Source: Deroplatys truncata (lineage: Eukaryota; Arthropoda; Insecta; Mantodea; Mantidae). From it: a stretch of DNA of 64,000 bases. This document shows positions 22,230 through 34,499 of the stretch, piece after piece. Each line of letters opens with the position of its first letter. The stretch's first letter is position 1. The notes under the pieces were generated by a model. It was not told where the DNA came from, did not search any database, and saw only the letters and a list, made by a program, of their open reading frames with translations. Position numbers and translations under genes: made by a program. The stretch spans positions 281,135,341 through 281,199,340 of the forward strand of contig CM060990.1 of the NCBI GenBank assembly GCA_030765065.1, in the 5' to 3' direction.

Positions 22230-23427
22230 TCAACGGAAACATAGGGTTAAAAGGGGGCGTGTTGTATAAACTACATGGCAGCAAAATACAGAAATGGAAG
22301 ATGTATATACCTAAGAACATGGAGAATGAACTCATAAGCACGTTCCATCAAGCTCTAGCACATTCTGGCTCAGAACGCATCGCTTTAATGATCCAAGAAA
22401 ATCTGTATATTCCAAAATTACATCATAAAGTAAGGAGGATAATTTCGACATGCTTACAATGTCAAAAAGCAAAGCCATTGAACCTACAATATGAATACGA
22501 CAAACTCCATCCTAAGAGAAAAACCAGGCATGTTAGTGACCTTGGACTGTCATGGTGAGATGCCTTGTAGTAAATTTGGATTTAGGTATATAGTAGTGCT
22601 AATAGATGTATTTTCAAAATTCGTGAAAATTTACCCAGTCAGGAAGATTGCAAGTGAAACATGCCTAAGGAAGATAATGAAGTCGTATGGTCCACAATTT
22701 GGAAAGATGAAGGCAATTTTATGGATAATGCTTCAATATTTACCAGCAGAAAATTTGTAGACACCTTAAAAGAAAACGAAGTCACGTTGTATCATTGCTC
22801 AAAATACCACCCACAAAGCAATCCCTGCGAAAGAATAATACGGGACATTTCGGTTTATTTGAGAATTTTGGCCAATAAAAAACACAGTGATTGGGCCAAT
22901 CACTACCAGCGTATCGAAAGTATTTTAAATGAAAGTGTGAGCCCTACTACCGGTTATAAGCCCATTGAGCTGATGAAGGGGAAGTTAATGGAAACACTTG
23001 AAGGGAAACTACCACAGACACTAGAAACTAAAGATCCGAAAACACTAACGGAAGAAGAGATGTTTAAGAAATCTTTTGAAAGAATGTCAAAGAAGGCGCA
23101 GAAAAGAAAGGAGAAATTTAAACAAAAGAAGCGAAAACACTGGTTGATCGAACTGGGAGACTTAGTATTGGTACGGGACAAAAAAAGTCTAGCATTCTGA
23201 ACAAAAGGTATCATAGAATGGAACATTTATTTAAAGGTCCATACCGGGTGATTAACATTTTTGGCTCGGATACATTTGAGTTACAAGAAATAAAGAATTC
23301 AAAGATCGTAGGGGGATATCATAAACAGTTGCTCAAACCGTACAAATGTTTAGAGAATGAGAAGGGTGAAGAATGTAATGAAAATAATCAGGTTAGTTCT
23401 ACTCGAAATGAGGTAGCAACCCTATGA
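22230..23427 (+). pseudogene. pol: Integrase of element A (HHCC, DDE core, C-terminal region)
   Basis: Integrase inserts the element's DNA. The HHCC zinc domain reads FHQALAHSG, then STCLQCQKAK. The catalytic core follows in shifted frames: first Asp in VTLDCHGEMP, second Asp in FMDNASIFTS (about 22720-22740), Glu in SNPCERIIRDI (about 22820). A Lys-rich stretch follows (about 23050-23150), then the C-terminal segment FKGPYRVINIFGSDTFELQE (23218-23427). Three frame changes and a stop near 23200 interrupt it. No env-like frame lies between here and the 3' LTR. Confidence 0.8.
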
Positions 23428-23847
23428 AAACGTGGTATAGGTATTACACCCGATAAATAAGGATGTAAGTAAATAACTAAATACATAATAATTTTTATGT
23501 ACCAGTATGTATGTAAATAGATTTAATTTTTAGAACTTAATTTGGGTATTAGCGTATTTGTATGTACTACAAGTTATTCGTGTGCGTGAAGTGTATTGTG
23601 CGTCAAAATGCTTCTCGGAAAACCTGTTTTTAAAACGAGAGGATCAACAACCACAACAAAGTGTAAGAGTGAATGACCCGTGTGTAAACACAGCTGGTTT
23701 GTCAGAACCCTTGTGAAGGAACAGGTATAGCAAAGGGTCTCTATAAACGAAGAAAACAAACAAAGATGTATGCTCAGAGGAAGTATTCTGGAAAAGAAAA
23801 TTGTATCAAGTGCTGAAAAATTTATTGTTTTCCAGAACAGGGCAATT

Positions 23848-24891
23848 TGAAACGGTAACTCTAGGCCGAGCCCGAGAACTGTAATTACAGATAATTTATT
23901 AATTAATTTTTATTGATGTTAAATCATGCTATGTACATATCTTTTTCTTTTTACTGCTTGTATAGTTTAAGAAGTGTCATTTAACGATATGTATGTATTT
24001 AGGTTACGAATATTAGAGGAGTTATGAATTGTTAAATGTAAGTAATTTAAGCGCTATGTTAAAATACTGTCCACGACGAAATGTTTTAGCTACAGGAATA
24101 GTGTCTTTGAAGGCAGAAAACCTAGTTTTACGATGTCTCTCTGGTCGCAGGGGCATTGTTCCTACAGCGAGGGTGTAAAGTCTTTGTCCTATTATTCGAT
24201 AATTCGCCGTGACCAAGTGAGAGAGACAGCTAGCTTAACGGTAAATTTAGGAAAAGCCGCGATTTATGTTAAACTTGGACCAATGAGATCCCTGTAAGTG
24301 TATACGAAATAGTGAGACGCGTCGAGTGGCGTTAAAAATGGACCAATAGGAAAGCAAGCAGCACCAGAAGCCTGCGACTATAAATGGATCTGCTAGGAAC
24401 AAATCTGGGGCATTTCAGTTTGGCATTTTGTCATTTGTGGGCAGGGAGAGATGCTGCAGGATGTGTGAGAGATATCGCGCCAAAAGGGAATAAAGACAGT
24501 TTTCGAAACACACCTAAGACCCGTTACTCGTAAAGAGATAATAAGCATATTTAAACTTCGTGTCATATCCGCACCGCGTTTAACAGCGGTGGACAGTATT
24601 TTAACGGCGGTAATATCAGTGTTGTGTACTACGTGGATTAGCTAAATAAAAAGAAACGGCAGTGTCATCTTTTCATAACCAAAGCACGTCTATTTCTCCT
24701 TTCACCACGACCCGAGGTCTACGCTTCCTTTACCAAGGATAAGTCCATGCTCCCACCTAGTTTTAAAGAAAATTACTGCAGCTAGCCGAGGACAAAATTG
24801 CAGAGAACCAGCACACTACGAGCATCTGGAGCCAACGGAGGATGCAGCAAGGTAAGCCGCGAGCAACGGACAGGAGGAGGTGACTGCCGCA
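23848..24891 (+). repeat. 3' LTR of element A
   Basis: 1044 bp, starting TGAAACGG after a short purine-rich stretch (about 23835-23843) that may act as plus-strand primer. About 98% identical by eye to the 5' LTR. Confidence 0.92.
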
Positions 24892-24895
24892 GCTT

Positions 24896-25805
24896 GTAGA
24901 GGTTTTCTGAAACTGTATTCACTTTGCAAGCAGTCGTTAACACTCTAGATTTCTTTGCAATGCGACATCCCAATGAAGTGTGAGAGTGGAATATAATGAC
25001 AAACAGCGCTTTTTATAGCCTTTCATATCTATAAAAACACTTAAACATGATTGGTGGAATGTATAAATCGACTCTGCGAAACACAATTGAGTGATACGCT
25101 TTTTGAGCCTGAAGATTACTGAATGTGGATATAGGGCTTTATTATTGGCTGTAGAGCAGTTTTTAGAAAAGTGTTCTTGTTTTACCACTGGAGGAAAAAT
25201 ACAAGTTCTAACCTGAAATAGTAGTCTGTTTCGACTTGCATTGGAAAATAAACATAACTATGGAAAAACGTTATCGCGAATTTTAAGTTTCAAGTTGAAA
25301 TAAGTATCCTATTTCAGTATTGCTTGAAATTAAATTTTCCCACAGACGATACGCTTCAGTAAATATACTGTGTAATGAGCTATTCATACTTTAACTAAAT
25401 ATCCTGTTTTATAGAAAACTATTGTCTTTCTTAGATAAGATTAAATCTCTCCGATTTCCCTCTTATGCTTCTTTTAATCGTGATTTTAATTCCTACGATT
25501 ACGAGTATTTTCGGAGAGATAGAATTCCCAGCATATATCAGATAACGCTAGAAACTAAACGTTTGGAGAAACAAAGCAGAGTTTTGAGTCTAGTAGTTCT
25601 TTTGGAAATAGAAGAAAGAGGTGTCCTATTTCGTGATGAAAAACAAATTCACTAGCGTATCATACTACGAAAGAGCCTAACAATATTTCGAGGATAATAA
25701 CATACGTTATCGAACCATAGGACATAAATATCTTATTTCAAAGTGATATTCATTCTTTGGTAAACTAGGAAGTTTCGTATTTCGGTAAACGCACGTGCAT
25801 TGGTT
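24896..25805. other. Non-coding flank
   Basis: Directly right of the element A target duplication. A 77-codon frame at 25422-25655 has no recognisable domain. AT-rich otherwise. Confidence 0.4.
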
Positions 25806-26008
25806 TAAGTCAGCCCAGAACACGTGCTTAAAAACTAAAGCTAACCCATTTCAAGGGGATCGTAATATGTTTATGGAGATAGAAGGCAAAGTTTCGTATT
25901 TCGCTAATTATAGATTTTATCTAATTCTTTGGAGACTTGTATTTGGATAACCGTGAAATGTTTTATAAGTAAAGGTTTTAAGCCAGCGAGAACACTTGTT
26001 TAAAAGTG
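25806..26008 (+). repeat. Tandem duplication (about 173 bp) interrupted by the mariner
   Basis: Unit 1 starts TAAGTCAGCCCAGAACACG at 25806 and includes GGGGATCGTAATATGTTT near 25856. Unit 2 starts TAAGCCAGCGAGAACAC at about 25979, is cut by the mariner at 26009, and resumes at 27332 with AGGGATCATAATATGTTT near 27356. The duplication therefore predates the transposon. Confidence 0.65.
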
Positions 26009-27331
26009 CAGGGTTATTACAAAAGAAGTAGACAACTTTGAAGTCCTATGAAACAAAAACTAACTGTGATATCAACATAAATTTTCCTGTGTTATGTTGA
26101 GAAACTTGGGAAGCTTACATTGCTAGTTTTGTAGTTGGTAATCATATAAGTCATTGTTGTTGAAGATGCAAAATAGGCGAATCCTGTGGAAAAACCATAC
26201 TGTGTGCTAGAACTTGTTAAAACAAATTCTCTAACTGTTGTCCAACGACAGTTCAGAACACGTTTCGGCAAACCAACACCAACTAGACAATCGATCTATG
26301 ATTGGCACAGAAAGTTTGAGACAACAGGCTGTGAGTGCAAAGAAAAGAGTCCGGAAAGACCACGCGTATCAGAAGAGGATGTTGAGCGTGTTCGTGGTGT
26401 TTTCGCAAGAAGTCCACAGAAATCGACAAGGGCAAGCTTTGAGTTACAAATTCCACAACCAACTGTATGGAAAAGTTTGCGAAAGCGACTAAAACTGACT
26501 CCTTACAGGTTACAGTTCTTGCAGCAGCTATATAAAAACGACAAACGTAAGGATTTCTGCATAGAAATGTTGCGACGTAACGAAGAAGACGATGGCTTCA
26601 GTGAACGAATAGTTTTCAGCGATGAGTTAACTTTCCACTTGAGTGGGAAAGTGAATAAACGAAATGTTGAATATGGGGAACTGAAAAACCAAAGGCTGTG
26701 ATGGAACATGTGCGGGCTCTCCCAAAATTAATGTGTTTTGTGCGGTATCTCACATCAAGGTATATGGCCCCTTCTTGTTTGCAGAAAAACAGTAACAGGA
26801 CCTATATCCCGATATGTTACAGCTTTGGTTGATGCCCCAACTGTATGAGAAAATGGAAAAGGAAACCTTTATCTTCCAACAAGATGGACCACCGTCTCAC
26901 TGGCACACAGATGTTAGACTTTACTTGGATGAAATTCTACCACAGCGTTGGATTGGACGTACTGTAGATGACAATAATGCTTTGCTATGTTGGCCACCGA
27001 GGAGTTGCGATCTCACGCCGTGTGACTTTTTCCTTCGGGGATTTCTCAGACAGAGCTTTCGTTCCTCCACTTCAACGCGATTAGATGACATGAAAGAACG
27101 TATCAGAAGAGCCGTGGCAAGTGTCGATGCAGATATACTACATCGCGTTTGGGATGAACTTGATTATCGTCTTGATGTGTGTCGTGCGACGCAGGGATCA
27201 CACATTGAACACTTGTGAGTTCACAAATGCAAGATTTCCTCTACGCGACAGTGCAGAGAGATTCGTTATATAATTAATAGTTATGGATTTATAGCACATT
27301 GAAGGTGTCTATTTCTTTTGTAATAACCCTG
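26009..27331 (+). mobile_element. mariner-family element, apparent DD41D type
   Basis: 1323 bp with 26-bp terminal inverted repeats (26009-26034 and 27306-27331, one mismatch) starting CAGGGTTATTAC. The right flank is TA; the left flank is TG, probably a mutated TA target copy, because the tandem-repeat paralogue indicates a TA target. The single transposase gene between the ends is broken by several single-base indels, so the copy is dead but complete in extent. Confidence 0.92.
26166..27218 (+). pseudogene. mariner transposase, frameshifted
   Basis: Cut-and-paste transposase. A candidate start is ATG 26166 (MQNRR); one base shift near 26185 leads to the long frame 26186-26701. There, two helix-turn-helix segments (LTVVQRQFRTRF, TRQSIYDWHRKF; SFELQIPQPTVWKSL) are followed by the first catalytic Asp in IVFSDELTFHL. 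Several one-base indels between 26660 and 26815 carry the frame into 26814-27218, with the second Asp in FIFQQDGPPSHW. The third Asp in RSCDLTPCDFFL lies after 41 intervening residues. The spacing of 41 rather than mariner's classic 34 points to the rosa-like DD41D group (inference). The C terminus is complete at TGA 27216. Confidence 0.85.
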
Positions 27332-28026
27332 TACTAACGCTTTCCCTATCTTAGAGGGATCATAATATGTTTCTGGAGAAAGAAACTATTTTCAAGTGTT
27401 ACTGAGCAGTAAAAATGTTATTCATTCATTCGTAAACTAGAAATTTTCGCGTTTCTTTGCTTTTGGGGAACATAAGGTTTATAATTGGGTAGTATTTTTT
27501 TATTATTTAGCTTTAGTTAGAGTATGTTTTTTAGGAGAATAAGTGAAAAAAGGACAAGTTATTGGGTTTCACTGAAAGAATAAGGTAACGTTTTTATTTT
27601 AAGCTATAATGGCTGTCTCTTAATGACCTCCGTTGTGAAGATTATTTTTAAACTTCTCAAGGTGAGTGACCAGTTTAGAATTCCAGGTACGCGTGGCTGA
27701 AACTGCTCGCAACCAAATGACACCTTCCCTCATCCCATATGTGCGAGCAAGAGGGACTTAACCTAGGGAGATGTTCTTAGAAAGTCTCAAGAGGGGTGGT
27801 CTCTGTTGGCGAGCTTAGGAACCACGTGCACTCTCCCCTATCTACCTGTAGAGGCTAGATGATGACTTATATTGGCTGCCCAATCACTGCTCCCACAAGA
27901 GAGAATGGACAATATTTTCCTTGCGTTACTTTGCCTACCGTTTGAGACAGAGCGAAAAGCACGCTTATAGATTTGTGCCTTGCGCATAATCATATGCCTA
28001 TATAGCGATGTGTTTTTTTCCTTCTA
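27332..28026. other. Non-coding; tail of the tandem duplication
   Basis: 27332-27480 continues unit 2 of the 173-bp duplication. The remainder has no recognised feature. Confidence 0.45.
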
Positions 28027-28710
28027 ATACGCTATTAATCCTTTCATATTATACTGCTTAAATACTTTATTATTGTACATATCGTTTGTATGTTCTAATG
28101 CATTCATGGAAATTGCCTTTATGAAACCTAGAGTTCTTTTATTTTTTGCTTGTTATTCGATTCATTTAATGGATGATACTTTGAATAGGGGAATTGTATA
28201 ATTTAGAACACTTTAATTAAACAAAGAAAAGGTGAAATATATAATACTCTCAGTGACGGGTTTTTTTGCTCAATAGCTTTTAAGTGTATTGTCACTTGCG
28301 ACGTTTTACAAGACTTTGTATTTTTAAAGGTTCTAATGGGCGGCTTATTACAAAGACAAGCCTGCGGTTAAGGTTTTAATGTCAACTTATTACATAGAAA
28401 GGGCAGCGATCGAGGTCCTTCGATGTTAATTTCTGTTTACGCATTATTTTGTTAGAAGAGCCGGCATGCGATTGACACATGACATTTATGGTAAAATACT
28501 GTCAGTATTTTTATAAGAATAGCTACAGATTTCCTCATAATGAATATGAACTTATTAAGTACCTTATTAAATATAGGTAAAAATTAACATTACTAACAAA
28601 TTCCGAGTAAAATATCTTGAAATTGACACATAATTCGCTTGATTTATAAACAAAATGAATTACTCCGTTTAAATTAAATCGAAATGTTGGTATAATATCC
28701 GCTTGTAACG
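28027..28710 (+). repeat. Dispersed repeat copy 2, left part
   Basis: Reverse complement of the 8910-9595 part of copy 1. The repeat is cut at 28710 by LTR element B and resumes at 39589. Confidence 0.75.
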
Positions 28711-29781
28711 TGTAACCTTACATTGCTTATCAGATAAGTTAGATTGAAAATTATAACAACAATAAATTAAGGCAGTAGGTAAACAAATGATACCATTAAT
28801 AAATAATTTAATTGACACATTCAATGACTAGTAGTGAACGGGAACAAATGCAGCTCTCAGGTGAGAAAACTTGTAAATTGTTAAGGCGATCCTCCTAATG
28901 GAAAGGCATGAGGAATGCACTTTGCCCGGACACAAAAAAGCTTTAACGTGGGTTTCAGGTAAAGCACAAACGATTTACCAACAGGCCGGAAACACAACAT
29001 CTCTTTATTAACCTGAGGTACGTGCTTCAAAATAAGAGAACGGAGATTAGTCACTTATCAAAAGTACGTCTTGTATCATATAATCACACAAGGGAGTGTG
29101 TGAAAATGTCATGGCCGATAAATTTCTAAATTTAAAAGGGGGGTAGCCAAATGTTTGCATTGCACAGTAGAATAAAATAATATATGTACATAAAATGATG
29201 AATTAAATCAAAATTAAATATCACTAGTAACCGTGAAACAGCCACACGATCAAGAAACAGTAGGGAGGAACTCCATTGTGGCTGTTTTGAAAATTTACAG
29301 ACGAAGCATTCTTGTTTGAGACTTTGTTGTAAACTTCTGATTTGAAATCCTGAACGGGCTGACGATACAGTTCACCATTATCATGCGTGCCGTGATAAAT
29401 GTAACTCCGCGCACACAGCTTCGGGGTAATGTTAACACTGAGATACGTGAAAAAACGGAACTCAGTGTTAAACATTAGATGAGGTGGAGAGTTCAGTTTC
29501 GTGTGTTGGTATACATATACATGTATACTACATTTAATATGTTTATGTGCACGAAGTAAAGCGGATAAAAACCGATCCGGATTTATTATTCCACAGCGTA
29601 AGGAAAGTCCACCCTTGAGAAATTTAAAGTCTCACAGCTCAACCGACTTAGGAGAACAACAGGCGACGTCACAGAGGACGAAGGACAGCGATAAAAGCCA
29701 CGCACTTCTAAACGCACTAGCCATCCTTTCCCGTCCTCTCCCGCCTCCTCACACCAACTACGAAACAGACCGTCAGCTTCA
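28711..29781 (+). repeat. 5' LTR of element B
   Basis: 1071 bp, TGTAACC...CTTCA. It contains about 225 bp (around 29280-29510) absent from the 3' LTR. It includes a 29224-29475 minus-strand frame with no meaning that I can see. Confidence 0.85.
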
Positions 29782-29785
29782 TAAA

Positions 29786-29803
29786 TGGCGCCCAACGTGG
29801 GGT
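29786..29803 (+). other. Primer-binding site, tRNA-Lys type (element B)
   Basis: TGGCGCCCAACGTGGGGT, four bases after the LTR, continuing TCGAATCC. It is complementary to the 3' end of an animal tRNA-Lys over most of 26 bases, better preserved than in element A. Confidence 0.88.
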
Positions 29804-30429
29804 TCGAATCCTAATCCTATGCCACATGATGGTGCGCAAACAAACCCTGACGACTTCGACCACCAACTAGCATGAACACTGGCGACAACACCAGCATACC
29901 ACAGACAGCCCAGAAAGCAGCGTCGTAGGAGCGACCACACGGCAACAGAACATCGCAGATTTTCGACGCAGCAAGTCAGCAACTTCACGATAAGACAACA
30001 GCTCTCCCCTGCAATGAGCACAACACCAGCAACTAAGTGATTAATGTAAGTGTTACGCATTAGGATATACTCGACGGAGCAACACATCGCTGCACTAGAC
30101 ACAGCAATGAGTAAGTAGATTTCTTTTGTAATAGTTGCATTACATTATGTATGTTTTGAGGGCCTGTATATTTATTTTGAATAAGAATATTTTCAAATGT
30201 GTTGGTTAGGCAATTGTTTAGAAATAGGAAATTAGTATGTAACAAAATTCCGAAAGGGAAAATATCCCGAGAGACAGTATTGCAGTTACGCAACGGTATA
30301 CGAGCATGCAAACGAGTTGCCAAAAATAAACTGGAAGAGAGCGGAGTAATAGTCAGGTAACTGCAGAACAGCAATGTAGTCAATAGCAATGGTAGTCAAA
30401 ATACTGAACCTCAAAGTGTAATAGAAGCT

Positions 30430-31700
30430 ATGCAGCAGATACTAGCACAATTCAGCAGGCAGTTAGATAATAAAATTTGCTACCAGGGCAAAGTGCTGCA
30501 GCAGCAACCAGAAAGTAAAATATGCAAGCAGGGCGAAGTGCTGCAGCAACAGCTAGAAAGTAAAATCTGCAGTCAAGACGAAGTACTGCAACAACTAGAA
30601 AATGAAATGCGTACACAGTGTGAAGCGCTGCAGTAACAGCTAATAAATAAATTTTGCAACCAGGGCGAAGTGTTGCAAAACAACTAGAAAGTAAAATTAT
30701 AAACCAGTTAGATAATTACAACCAAAGCCAGTGCGGAATTGTAGATTATAGAAGATAGAATAACTAATGAAGTGGTGCCTGTAATAGAGGAAGTTAGAGC
30801 AATTCAAAGCGCAATACGAGAGGAAGTGTAGACAGTGCGCAATAAGCTGCGGGCGCCACAGCAGAAATTAATAATGTTAGATAAATAACTGAGACTAATA
30901 GAGAGGCTGTTAACAAAGTGAGAGAGGAAGTTTAGAAGGAGAACAGAGCTACTTGCATTGTTATTAAAGGACGCCAGCGCACCTACGCGGTCGGTTTCAA
31001 TGGCGACCTGAGCCAAATGAAGGCACTGATACAGGGACAACTCCGGTGACTGCGCAGAGTTTTGGCAGTGAGGAAAGGTAGAGCGACCTCTCCCAAACTA
31101 CCTCGGCCTCTCCTCCACGTAGATCTACGTAGCAACACATCTAGTATACCGGAGATCCAACAGCATTCGTCAATCTCCGTGCAGTTTTTGAACGAGTTAT
31201 CTATTCCGAAGTTTGACAGCCCGACGGACAACGTCAAAAAATTTCTTATGGATCTGAAATCATATTTCTTATTGAAGGGGGTACCCGAGGTTATGGGATG
31301 ACTTAAGTCCATGGGAATCTGGTAGGCTAATCACTAAACTGGTTTCGTCTGATCATGGGGGAACAGGCACAATAAGGGCACCTTAGTACGGCGTTCATGG
31401 AAAAATACTGGAACGAGGGCAACCAGCACCAAGTGCGCAACCGAATAAGCACCGGGACATACCAGCTTAATGCAGATGAATTGACGGTTGACCATTTCTT
31501 CCACCTGGCGCAATTAACCCAATAGTTAGGGACACCGATGCCGGAAGGTGAATGTATTTCTTTAATGAGTAGGCTTTGCCCTAACACGATAAGGCGACAC
31601 ATGGTCGTAGCACGGCATATAACATTAGGGAAGCGCTAGTGTTGCTTACAGCTCTGAAAAAGGCATTGAGTGCCTATGGCAACCAATAGGCCCGGAAAAA
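30430..31700 (+). pseudogene. gag: gag of element B, decayed
   Basis: The frame from ATG 30430 encodes a repeat-built coiled coil with a 15-residue period (LESKICSQDEVLQQ-type) in four copies before a stop at 30634-30636. Later segments in other frames include the capsid start (SVQFLNELSIPKFDSPTDNV, about 31170-31300) and a block homologous to the element A Gag (KYWNEGNQHQVRNRISTGT, about 31400-31460). Many stops are present. The repeat-rich N terminus parallels element A although the repeat unit differs in length and sequence. Confidence 0.7.
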
Positions 31701-32419
31701 GACCTGAATATAGGTACGAGAATGGGTCGTATGACATTAGGAATGATGGTACAAGAGCACGAAATGCACAAAATGTGAACAGGAACGACAACTTTTCCAC
31801 CAGGCAGCGTTAGCAGGACCAGTACCGAAGAAGCCCAGATATATCCCAAAGGTTTAGGGACAGCAGAAACCAGCACGAACAGAATCGACAGCCTAGAACT
31901 CAACGGAAACATCCCGCTCAGTATATGATATTTTCAAGCTGGCAAGGCGGAAATAGACCACGTTGCGGAAATCAAATCACAGGTGAGGCCTTAATAGGCC
32001 GGGAAAATGTTCATGGGAAAATGCAGGGAATGACCGAGCGGAGAGGCACGCCGATATGCGCAGTCCTGCCAATAACGAAGGATGACATCCACGCCCACCA
32101 ACGATGGACAACTTAGGCCATAGGCAGCCAAATGTCGGCCGTCAAGACAGACCTAGTTCAATTGCCTCAGCAGTCGGAAAGTTCAACGTGGGTCGGATAG
32201 AAGGGTTCCCGATCCAGTCCAGAAGAATGCGTGCGGGGTCACGCATTATACAGGGGACGATAACGAGAATAGTGGTGATAGTGTTACAGCAATAGCTGAA
32301 ATAAGCCGAAGTATGAATCAGGATGACATGAAAGGGGCTCGCATAATAAAGAGATGTCCCGTAATAACGCAAGCACTGCACAGGAGATAACAGATACTCC
32401 ACGCATTGCCATGAGAATT

Positions 32420-32730
32420 TCAAATGTGATTTAGTTTTTGACCGTAGACAAAGGTGCAACTGTGTCAGTGTGTAGCCAAGCGCCGTTTGACCATATAAAA
32501 ATGAAGGATCCGAAGATTCAGACTCATCCAATTCGAAATGTTTTTTTCGTTCTAGCTGTTGGTAAATCGAAAGAAAAAATAATTTAACAACCGCTGATTA
32601 CTGCTTTTATTGGCGACCGAAGGATAGAATTTCTCAGTTCCGTAATAGATCGTTTAATTTTATACCTCATTATTGGCATCGATTTGTTAACAGCACGCCA
32701 TACCATTATTGATCATGGAAATGCTAATGC
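32420..32730 (+). pseudogene. pol: Protease remnant of element B
   Basis: VDKGATVSVCS matches the active-site region of element A (LIDSGANVSVCS), with Lys in place of Ser after the catalytic Asp. About 70 residues later LIIGIDLLTA matches the closing strand. Frames differ and stops intervene. Confidence 0.6.
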
Positions 32731-33240
32731 TTACAATAGCGGAAACAACAACTGTTCCATTCCCAAAATCTTCATGCCTATATGAAGTACAGTTAAGAGA
32801 GCAAGAAGCCCTTATAATCTCAGAGGAGCTTTTCATAGAATATATATGATTAGAAAAAGCGCTAGAACAATGAAAATTTTTGTGCAACAAAACCAGGAGG
32901 TACATGGAGCTAGTAGCGGTCTGGCACTGCAATCACCTAAAGGTTAAGGAGATGAGCCGATATTTTTTTAGAGTGCGAAAGTAGAAAGAGGTAAGTTTAG
33001 TTTAAGAGATGCACAATGTCGTCGCTCTTAGAGAGCATTCGCGGTCAGTAATGACTAAAACAAGGGGCAAGTTAGTCGGTAGCGTACCCGACCGACACAC
33101 AAAAGGAGGAATTATATAGAATTTCAACAAAAAACAGAAACATCTCCGAAACGACTGTAGTAGGCAATGCTTACAAATATTCACTTGAACTTGGAAATAT
33201 CCCGGCATTAAAATACCAATGCCGGATTTATCCGATTGAT

Positions 33241-33615
33241 CAAGTGCAGAAAATAGTAAAATACAGCATGTTAGATGAACATGTAATCGAACTCGCTCAG
33301 TCCCATTATGTTAATCCCCTTTGTATTGTGCGGAAGAAAGACGGAACAGTTCATCTTACGATCGATATCAGGCTACTAAATGTTGAATTGCACCTAAGAC
33401 CACTGCATAAATACACCGACTTTATGCACGATGGAAAGGTTTATCAATTTCTACGCTGTGCCTTTAGTTTATCTATATGCAGGAGTGCATTCTTCCGTGC
33501 AATGGATGCTGTTCAAGGGACGCAAATAGAAGGCTACGTTTCTCAGTACGTCGACGGTTTATTAGTACAGGATCTACACATCAATTTGCATCTTCAACAT
33601 CTCGATACAATATAA
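33241..33615 (+). pseudogene. pol: Reverse transcriptase remnant of element B with internal deletion
   Basis: The open frame carries the fingers (NPLCIVRKKDGTVHLTIDIR) and then jumps to HKYTDFMHDGKVYQF, equivalent to RKYTSFLFFGKQFEF in element A. The intervening 35-40 residues, which in A hold motif A with the catalytic Asp (FSTIDLTASYW), are missing. The YxDD box reads QYVDGLLV, so its second Asp is Gly. The enzyme was inactive even before the later stops. Confidence 0.75.
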
Positions 33616-33659
33616 GGAAAGTTAGAGGAAAATGGTTAAGCTTGAACTGGGAAAATATA

Positions 33660-34320
33660 AATTTTTTACCACTACAATGAAATTCTTAGGATATTAATTT
33701 TGGGGGAAACCGTGTCACTGGACCCTAGACGCATTGAACCAATGCTTAAAATACCATTGCCAAAGAACCCAAAATAACCCAAAAATGTTCCGGTTGTAAT
33801 GGGACAATAAAGCCGTTTTCTGGTTAATTATGCAAAGGAAGCAGCACCTTTGCGCGCCTTGTTCGTCAAGAGCACAAAGTGGGGATGATCTGGAATAGAG
33901 GAAAGGGTATTTCAGTGCCTGAAATACTCGTTTAGCAAGTCAATCTTGTTGAAGCATCCATATATGGATTTACCATACCATATTTATACAGACTCGTCTT
34001 GCGTCACTTTTGTAGACGTACTTGCTCAAAGGTCCGAAGATAATGAACTACATATAATCGCCACCGTCTCCAGATTTTTAAAGAGAGCAGAGAACCTGTA
34101 TCACAGAGCAGGAGATATGCGCCATCTTGTTCGCTCTCCAAAAGTTCAAGTATTACGTACATATATAACAGGCCAACTGTTATACAGATTATACAGACCA
34201 CGTAAGCCTGACTTTCATAAAATGTTGCAAGACGACCAATAATATACTTTCCAGATACATTCACGAAATTATGACATATCAGGTTGAAATAAGACATGAA
34301 TATTGCGCATGAATATGCTT
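33660..34320 (+). pseudogene. pol: RT thumb and RNase H remnant of element B
   Basis: Decayed thumb (LGY-like ILGY region near 33690, then RFLVNYAKEAAPLRALF near 33820-33870) and RNase H (LPYHIYTDSSCVTFVDVLAQ, 33946 onward, then LHIIATVSRFLKRAENLYH). Collinear with element A but with multiple frame changes. Confidence 0.65.
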
Positions 34321-34499
34321 AGTGACATGCTTGCCAGGCTAAAATTTGGTGAAAATCCACCTGAAACCCAGGGGGCATTCACAGGGAGGTTAGTGTCGTG
34401 AAGTTTGGATTTGGGTTTAAACAAAGGCTTAGCGAATGAGATTAAAATTTTGCAAGAACACCAACGAAAGGATGTTGAATTAGCAGGAATGTTGGAGAA

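Larger units (their letters stand above)
16482..24895 (+). mobile_element. LTR retrotransposon A, Ty3/Gypsy, Osvaldo/Ulysses-like
   Basis: Complete provirus-like insertion: LTRs at 16486-17530 and 23848-24891, with four-base target duplications GCTT at 16482-16485 and 24892-24895. Order is 5' LTR, tRNA-Lys-type PBS, gag, protease, reverse transcriptase, RNase H, integrase, 3' LTR; no env frame. Integrase lies after RNase H, which is the Ty3/Gypsy order. Long LTRs of about 1.04 kb, tRNA-Lys priming and a Gag without a CCHC knuckle are traits I associate with the Osvaldo/Ulysses group. The LTRs differ at only about 22 sites by eye, so the insertion is recent relative to everything else here. 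Even so, gag and pol contain several frameshifts and at least two stops, so this copy is probably not autonomous. Confidence 0.92.

Noticed and set aside
23428-23847. env-like gene at the end of element A
   Set aside because: No long frame, signal peptide or membrane segment between integrase and the 3' LTR.
29501-29875. 124-codon plus-strand frame across the element B LTR and PBS
   Set aside because: Spans the LTR end and the primer-binding site, so it is not a protein gene.
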